Source: an uncultured Clostridia bacterium
Lineage (GTDB): Bacteria; Bacillota; Clostridia; Oscillospirales; Ruminococcaceae
Length of the DNA: 36,406 nucleotides
Direction of reading: 5' to 3'
NCBI GenBank assembly: GCA_947624745.1
Contig: CANQLR010000024.1
Location: 1 to 36,406 of the forward strand
Position numbers and translations under genes: made by a program. Within the stretch, counting starts at the first letter, position 1. The number at the start of each line of letters is the position of its first letter. The notes under the pieces were generated by a model, which was not told the DNA's origin, did not search any database, and saw nothing but the letters and a program-made list of their open reading frames with translations. Shown here in pieces: positions 31,666-36,406 of the stretch.

Positions 31666-32262
31666 TCAGTCCCTTCTCCCGCCGTAGAGTATCCTCTCCT
31701 TAAGGTCGATATGATCAAACCCGACGCGGAACGCCGCCCAGCAGGCCAAAATAAAGGTCAGAGGCATTATCGCCGCAAGAATGAGCATGCCGGCGTTTAA
31801 GTCCTGCGCCAGAACGTTTGCAGTATTCACCCCGCCGTCCGCCTCGTATACTATCGAGTTCGGCGCGAAGATATAGGTAAAGGGCATGAAGTAGAGGGTG
31901 AGGGTCTTATAGATCGGGAAGAAGTCGAATTTTATCACCCCGAATTTTGAAAGGTAGAGAAGTATCACGAAGATATAGTTTATCCCCGCGGGGACAAGCC
32001 CGATGAACGCGCCGAAGTTACGGTCCGCTGTGACCTCGTTATTCAGGCGCATCGACTTCGTGTTCATCTTTCCGCCCGCCTTCCAGCAGAAATCGGCGTA
32101 GATGGCAAGGGTCGCCCCGAGCGAGCAGAACCCGAACAGAAAGCACATTATCATCCCGAAGCGGAAATAGAGCATCGCGAAGAAGGTGGTTATTACCAGC
32201 GAGGCGAGCCAGCAGGGGATAAGATACAGCCCGGACTTAAGAAGCAGGGACGATTTTTTCAT
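31666..32262 (-). CDS. Hypothetical integral membrane protein
   Basis: A 198-residue protein with about five membrane helices: two at 10-55 (SGLYLIPCWLASLVITTFFAMLY, MIMCFLFGFCSLGATLAIYA), one at about 85-108, one near 115-135 and one at about 160-182. Short charged segments lie between (KAGGKMNTKSMRLNNEVTADR). AAAGGAAG precedes the ATG and a good promoter lies at 32296-32324. It precedes cwlD by 75 bases. No family is recognised. A divergent promoter for trkA starts nearby. Confidence 0.7.
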   Translation of the reverse strand: MKKSSLLLKSGLYLIPCWLASLVITTFFAMLYFRFGMIMCFLFGFCSLGATLAIYADFCWKAGGKMNTKSMRLNNEVTADRNFGAFIGLVPAGINYIFVILLYLSKFGVIKFDFFPIYKTLTLYFMPFTYIFAPNSIVYEADGGVNTANVLAQDLNAGMLILAAIMPLTFILACWAAFRVGFDHIDLKERILYGGRRD

Positions 32263-32295
32263 GGATATCTTCCTTTCTGAGATGAGCTATGATAA

Positions 32296-32324
32296 ATTAT
32301 AGCACAAAACGCATAAAATTTCAA
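32296..32324 (-). promoter_or_regulatory. Promoter of the leftward membrane protein gene
   Basis: On the minus strand TTGAAA (32319-32324), 17 bases, TATAAT (32296-32301). Confidence 0.75.
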
Positions 32325-32342
32325 TAGCGGGCAAGAAAAGAG

Positions 32343-32371
32343 TTGCAAAACCGAAATAAAAGTGGTATTAT
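32343..32371 (+). promoter_or_regulatory. Promoter of trkA-trkH
   Basis: TTGCAA (32343-32348), 17 bases, TATTAT (32366-32371). The 60-base leader is too short for a c-di-AMP riboswitch of the ydaO type. Confidence 0.6.
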
Positions 32372-32431
32372 ATAAGGTGATGTTTTTTAAAGAGTAATAA
32401 TATAAGCTGATATTTTCTGACGGAGGGTAAT

Positions 32432-33790
32432 ATGAAGATAGTTATTGCGGGCTGCGGGAAGATCGGGTCGTCGGTCCTTGCGAGCCTTGCCGCCGAGGGC
32501 CACGACGTCACGGCGATAGACAAAAAATCCGAGGTCATAAGCGAGCTCACCAACGTTTACGACGTCATGGGAGTCTGCGGCAACGCGGTCGACTGCGACA
32601 CGCTCTCCGAGGCGGGGGCGGGGGACAGCGGGCTTTTCGTCGCGATGACCGAATCGGACGAGCTGAATATGCTTAGCTGCTTTTTGGCGAAGAAAATGGG
32701 CGCGAAAAACACCATCGCCAGGATAAGAAACCCCGAGTACAACGATTCGAGCTTAAGCTTTCTGAGGCAGCACTTAGAGCTTTCCATGGCGATAAACCCC
32801 GAGCTCAGAAGCGCGCAGGAGCTCTATAATATCTTAAAGTTTCCTTCGGCACTTAAGATCGAGACCTTTTCGCGGCGCAACCTCGAGATGATCGAGTTCC
32901 GCCTCGGCGACGACTCCGACCTCGTCGGCAAGAACCTTTTGGAGATAAGAAAAAAATACGACGCGCAGTTTCTCATCTGCGCCGTCCAGCGCGGCGAGGA
33001 GGTATTTATCCCGAACGGGCTTTTCCGCCTTGAAGCGGGGGACAAGATCGGCCTCACCGCCTCGCTGCCCGAGATGCAAAAGCTCCTTAAAATGCTGAAT
33101 TCCCTGCAGCGCCAGGCAAGAAAGATACTTATTTTGGGCGGCTCTAAGACCGCGTTTTACCTCGCGAAGATGTTTGAGTCGTCCGGCAACAGTGCGAAGA
33201 TAATCGAGCAGGACGAGCAGCGCTGCACGGAGCTTGCCTCCGCGCTTTCGACCTCGACCGTTATCCACGGAAACGGCGCCGAGCAGGAGCTTTTAATGGA
33301 GGAGGGCCTCGGCAGCTGCGACGCGTTCGTCGCCCTCACCGGTATGGACGAGGAAAATATTCTTTTAGGCATTTTCGCCTCGCAGATGAACGTCCCCAAG
33401 ACGATAGTCAAGATAAACCGCGACGAGCTGGTCGCCCTCGCCCACAAAATAGGGATAGACTCGGTCGTCTCGCCGAAGGAGATAACCTCGAATATCCTCG
33501 TTCAGTACGCAAGAGCGCTGGAAAATTCCTCCGGCTCGGCGGTGGAGACGCTATACAAGATATTCGACGGCAAGGCCGAGGCCCTGGAGTTCCGCATAAC
33601 CGGCGAATCCCGCCTCACGGGAGTGCCGCTTAAGGAGATAAAGCTCAAGCCGAATATCCTCTTAGGGGGGATAATGCGCGGCAGAAAAACGGTTATACCC
33701 TCCGGCTCGGACACAATCCTTCCCGGCGATAGGGTAGTGGTCATATCCTCGAACAATCGCCTCGGGGATATCCTCGACATTCTGGCGTAA
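32432..33790 (+). CDS. trkA: Trk potassium uptake system, NAD-binding subunit TrkA
   Basis: A 452-residue peripheral protein that gates the TrkH channel in response to nucleotides. It is made of two RCK halves: Rossmann loop GCGKIGSSVLASL (residues 7-19) with VTAIDKKSEV, then ILGGSKTAFYLAKMFESSG near 233, each followed by a TrkA_C domain (LVGKNLLEIRKKYDAQFLICAV and LTGVPLKEIKLKPNILLGGIMRG). GGAGGG precedes the ATG. trkH starts 12 bases downstream. Confidence 0.96.
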   Translation: MKIVIAGCGKIGSSVLASLAAEGHDVTAIDKKSEVISELTNVYDVMGVCGNAVDCDTLSEAGAGDSGLFVAMTESDELNMLSCFLAKKMGAKNTIARIRNPEYNDSSLSFLRQHLELSMAINPELRSAQELYNILKFPSALKIETFSRRNLEMIEFRLGDDSDLVGKNLLEIRKKYDAQFLICAVQRGEEVFIPNGLFRLEAGDKIGLTASLPEMQKLLKMLNSLQRQARKILILGGSKTAFYLAKMFESSGNSAKIIEQDEQRCTELASALSTSTVIHGNGAEQELLMEEGLGSCDAFVALTGMDEENILLGIFASQMNVPKTIVKINRDELVALAHKIGIDSVVSPKEITSNILVQYARALENSSGSAVETLYKIFDGKAEALEFRITGESRLTGVPLKEIKLKPNILLGGIMRGRKTVIPSGSDTILPGDRVVVISSNNRLGDILDILA

Positions 33791-33802
33791 AGGAGCGCGG
33801 AG

Positions 33803-35248
33803 ATGAATCGCAAAATGGTTTTTTACACCTGCGGAAGAATGCTTCATCTTGAAGCGGTGCTTTTGCTCCTCCCGCTCGTGACTGCGCTGTGGTACCGCGA
33901 AAGCTGCGCGTACCCGATACTTATAACGATGGCCGCCGCCGTTCTGGCGGGGCTGCTGATAATGGCTGTCTCGAAGCCGAAGGACACGGTGATATACTCC
34001 CGCGAGGGGTTTGTAATAACCGCGCTGACCTGGGTGATGTTTTCCCTCATCGGCGCGCTGCCGTTCGTCATCAGCCGCGAGATACCGAGCTATACCGACG
34101 CCTTTTTCGAGACGGTCTCCGGCTTCACGACCACCGGGGCGTCGATCCTCACCGACGTCGAGTCGATGAGCCGCGGGCTTTTGATGTGGCGAAGCTTCAC
34201 TCACTGGGTCGGCGGCATGGGTATACTCGTGATGGTCATGGCGGTCGCGCCGATGAGCACCGACCGCACTATCCACATAATGCGCGCGGAAATGCCGGGC
34301 CCGGTCGTCGGCAAGCTCGTCCCGAGGGTGAGGCAGACCGCAAAGATACTTTACATCATTTACTTTATTCTGACCGTTCTGGAGATCATACTTCTTCTGG
34401 CGGGCGGAATGAGCGTGTTCGAGTCGATGATCTATGCCTTCGGCACCGCGGGCACCGGCGGCTTCGGCTGCTATGCCGACAGCATGGCGGGGTTCAGCCC
34501 CTACTTGCAGTGGGTGGTGACGGCGTTCATGTTCATCTTCGGCATCAACTTCAACCTCTACTACCTCGCCCTGATACGGCGCTTCAAGGCGGTATTCTCC
34601 TCCGAGGAGCTCTGGACCTACGTCGGGATAGTCCTTCTTTCGGTCTGCGCCATCGCCCTCAATATCCGCGGAATGTATGAGACCGCGGGCGAAGCGGTGA
34701 GAAATTCGGCGTTTCAGGTCATGTCGATAGTCTCGACCTCCGGCTTCGCGACGGCCGACTTCAACCTCTGGCCCGACTTTTCCAAGACAATACTTGTGAT
34801 ACTCATGATGATCGGCGCCTGCGCCGGCTCGACTGCGGGCGGCTTAAAGGTCTCCCGCGCGGTAATGCTCTTCAAGGCGGTCCGCCGCGAGCTGAAAAAA
34901 ATGCTCCACCCGCGCTCGGTGTCGTCGGTCAAGTTCGAGGGCAAGCCCCTCGAGGACGGCACGATCTCCGGCGTGTCGACCTATTTCGCGGTCTACGTCG
35001 CGATGATCTTCGCCATCTTTCTTTTGATAAGCTTCGAGCCGTTCGACTTCGAGACCCGCTTCACCTCGGTGCTCGCCTGCTTCAACAACGTCGGCCCGGG
35101 GCTCGGCGCGGTGGGCCCCGCGGGCAGCTTTGCGGGCTACAGCGGCTTTTCAAAGGTGGTCCTTTCGGTCGCGATGCTCCTCGGCAGGCTCGAAATTTAC
35201 CCCGTTCTGTTCGCCTTAAGTCCGTCCGTCTGGACGAAGAAAAATTAA
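33803..35248 (+). CDS. trkH: Trk potassium uptake system, membrane subunit TrkH
   Basis: A 481-residue potassium channel-like transporter with four pseudo-repeats, each with a pore loop: TTTGAS near 110, GTGGFG near 220, STSGFA near 311 and NNVGPG near 430. The glycine in the middle of each filter segment is present. Many membrane helices lie between (MNRKMVFYTCGRMLHLEAVLLLLPLV at the N-terminus). It works with TrkA, encoded just upstream. A histidine phosphatase gene follows by 9 bases. Confidence 0.96.
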   Translation: MNRKMVFYTCGRMLHLEAVLLLLPLVTALWYRESCAYPILITMAAAVLAGLLIMAVSKPKDTVIYSREGFVITALTWVMFSLIGALPFVISREIPSYTDAFFETVSGFTTTGASILTDVESMSRGLLMWRSFTHWVGGMGILVMVMAVAPMSTDRTIHIMRAEMPGPVVGKLVPRVRQTAKILYIIYFILTVLEIILLLAGGMSVFESMIYAFGTAGTGGFGCYADSMAGFSPYLQWVVTAFMFIFGINFNLYYLALIRRFKAVFSSEELWTYVGIVLLSVCAIALNIRGMYETAGEAVRNSAFQVMSIVSTSGFATADFNLWPDFSKTILVILMMIGACAGSTAGGLKVSRAVMLFKAVRRELKKMLHPRSVSSVKFEGKPLEDGTISGVSTYFAVYVAMIFAIFLLISFEPFDFETRFTSVLACFNNVGPGLGAVGPAGSFAGYSGFSKVVLSVAMLLGRLEIYPVLFALSPSVWTKKN

Positions 35249-35257
35249 GGAGGCCGT

Positions 35258-35854
35258 ATGACCAAGGTTTATTTTGTCCGACACGCGCAGCCGAGGCATG
35301 ACCACGCCGACGACCGCACAAGGCCCCTCACCGACGAGGGGATCGCCGACTCCCGCGCGGTTCTCGGATTTTTCCGGGACAGGCAGGTCGACGCGATATA
35401 TTGTAGCCCCTATAAGCGCAGCGTTGATACGATCAAAAGCACGGCCGAGCATTTCGGCCTGGAGATTATTCTCGACGAGCGCCTTCGCGAGCGCGAAAAG
35501 TGGGAGGGCGGCAACAACTTAGGAATGTTTCAGAAGCGCTGGGCAGATCACGACTATCACGAGGAAAACGGCGAGTCGATAGCCATGGTGCAGCGGCGGA
35601 ACATCGAAGCTCTGAACGAAATTTTAAAGGAAAACGGCGGAAAAAGCGTCGTCGTCGGCACCCACGGCACCGCCTTAAGCAGCATCATTAACTATTTTAA
35701 GCCCGATTTCGGCTGCGGCGATTTCCTCCGCATAATCGACCGGATGCCCTATATTCTTGAAATGGACTTCGACGGATTGCGCCTTTCCTCCATGACCGAG
35801 CACCTTCATGTCGAGAAGGAGTTCAAGGGCAGCGCCCGGGCGGATAAGGCGTGA
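35258..35854 (+). CDS. Histidine phosphatase family protein
   Basis: A 198-residue phosphoglycerate-mutase-like phosphatase. It carries the RHAQ catalytic motif (R8, H9 phospho-acceptor), CSPYKRSVDTIKSTAEHF with the second Arg, the proton donor in ERLREREKWEGG, and GTHGTALSS with the second His. The length and motifs suit a small-molecule or sugar phosphatase rather than dPGM, which would be about 50 residues longer. AAGGAGG precedes the ATG. Its place at the end of the trk operon may be co-transcription only; the substrate is not known. Confidence 0.88.
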   Translation: MTKVYFVRHAQPRHDHADDRTRPLTDEGIADSRAVLGFFRDRQVDAIYCSPYKRSVDTIKSTAEHFGLEIILDERLREREKWEGGNNLGMFQKRWADHDYHEENGESIAMVQRRNIEALNEILKENGGKSVVVGTHGTALSSIINYFKPDFGCGDFLRIIDRMPYILEMDFDGLRLSSMTEHLHVEKEFKGSARADKA

Positions 35855-36017
35855 GGTAAATCTTCTTTCGCGCAGGTTTTTTACACCCGCACTTTACCCG
35901 CTTAATGAAAATCGCCGCAAAGGCTTTTGGGGCGGGGGATAGGGGACGATGTGCAAAATATCTAAAAGCTTGCAATTATTCTGCAAAAATCTATACATTT
36001 TTTTGGCCGAAAATCTA

Positions 36018-36046
36018 TTGACAAATCCTAAGATAAGGCTTATAAT
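36018..36046 (+). promoter_or_regulatory. Consensus promoter of the leader sORF
   Basis: TTGACA (36018-36023), 17 bases, TATAAT (36041-36046). Confidence 0.85.
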
Positions 36047-36108
36047 ATCCAAGATTTCAAAAAAAGATCACCGCAAAACCTCAAATTTCAGGGAAAGGAG
36101 CCGCTAAA

Positions 36109-36201
36109 ATGAAGATCCGTCAGTTTTCGCTTTACTCGCACAATTTCATACGAATGCACTCAATCTCACGACACGGCTCCGAAAAAAGAGATACCTTTTA
36201 A
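36109..36201 (+). CDS. 30-codon sORF, probable leader peptide
   Basis: MKIRQFSLYSHNFIRMHSISRHG and seven more residues, 30 in all. GGAAAGGAG lies 9 bases before the ATG. The peptide is basic and rich in Ser, Arg, His and Phe. It sits between a consensus promoter and an intrinsic terminator about 60 bases away, the usual plan of an attenuation leader. The controlled gene would lie beyond the right edge of the window. Three His and five Arg codons do not form a clear run, so the amino acid sensed, if any, is not evident. Confidence 0.55.
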   Translation: MKIRQFSLYSHNFIRMHSISRHGSEKRDTF

Positions 36202-36205
36202 CACG

Positions 36206-36242
36206 CCCGTCCACGATGAGTTTTCATCTCGGACGCTTTTTT
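36206..36242 (+). terminator. Intrinsic terminator after the leader sORF
   Basis: The stem CGTCC-GATGA/TCATC-GGACG (36208-36235) has a two-base internal mismatch on each side and is followed by CTTTTTT. Confidence 0.85.
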
Positions 36243-36406
36243 ATTGCCGGACGGCCCCGAGCTTTATGCAGCGCCGCCCGAAAACGGAGTGATAGACAAA
36301 AAAACTCTCAAATTTCACGACAAGACCTACCGAAAGTCTAATGGTGTGATGTCAATAGTGCGATGATAAGAAATTTTCAACAATGGACATCTAAAATCGG
36401 GCAAAG
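36243..36406 (+). other. Right-edge stretch with no firm gene
   Basis: An open frame of about 40 codons runs to a TGA near 36365 and contains GVIDKKTLKFHDKTYRKSNG. It has no start codon with a ribosome binding site and enters from the terminator, so it may be a gene remnant or chance. Nothing else is seen up to the window end. Confidence 0.25.

Noticed and set aside
32372-32431. c-di-AMP (ydaO) riboswitch before trkA
   Set aside because: Only 60 bases separate the -10 box and the start codon, too short for that riboswitch, and no paired regions were seen.

Overview
The window looks like chromosome of a spore-forming, GC-rich gut-type Clostridium relative (Oscillospiraceae/Ruminococcaceae-like). 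The evidence is strong GC bias at third codon positions, low-GC promoters of the TTGACA-17-TATAAT type, AGGAGG ribosome binding sites, a sipL-spoIVA pair, a CwlD-type cortex amidase, and a zinc-type S18 next to rpsF and ssb. No phage, IS transposase, CRISPR array, rRNA or tRNA was found. The assignment to a family is inference.

Layout: 1-1006 is a gene-poor block of structured intergenic repeats. 1007-2605 is a GH51 arabinofuranosidase. Leftward genes follow: a nucleoside deoxyribosyltransferase-like protein, an orphan solute-binding lipoprotein that overlaps a hybrid sensor kinase (3012-7218), and an XRE regulator. After a second copy of the repeat block (about 8553-8760) come a ROK sugar kinase and ruvX. 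10260-10706 holds a terminator, a complete-looking small RNA unit on the minus strand and a two-copy direct repeat. A DUF1292 gene follows on the minus strand.

11225-11884 is the most unusual stretch. A consensus promoter is followed by six tandem mini-ORFs of 7-9 codons, each with its own ribosome binding site and five of them with a shared TCCG-ATG-like leader, then by a roughly 220-nt multibranched inverted-repeat structure ending in a T run. Directly downstream is the spore-coat basement operon sipL-spoIVA. Convergent to it is a leftward operon (18782-15026) of three Rnf-like membrane subunits (D, E, A) plus a membrane-anchored glycoside-hydrolase-like protein. The Rnf-like subunits have lost three of the four cysteines that hold the intramembrane [2Fe-2S] cluster, and no RnfB, RnfC or RnfG is present.

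The rest is mostly housekeeping: rpe, hflX, a type-II ArgC homologue lacking its catalytic cysteine, an ECF sigma factor with a large acidic/proline-rich membrane partner, rpsF-ssb-rpsR, a previously easy-to-miss 53-residue cysteine-rich membrane peptide (26743-26904), a ClpC-type ATPase with a reduced middle domain, radA and cwlD, a membrane protein, the trkA-trkH potassium uptake operon with a histidine phosphatase, and at the right edge a promoter-sORF-terminator unit that looks like a leader.
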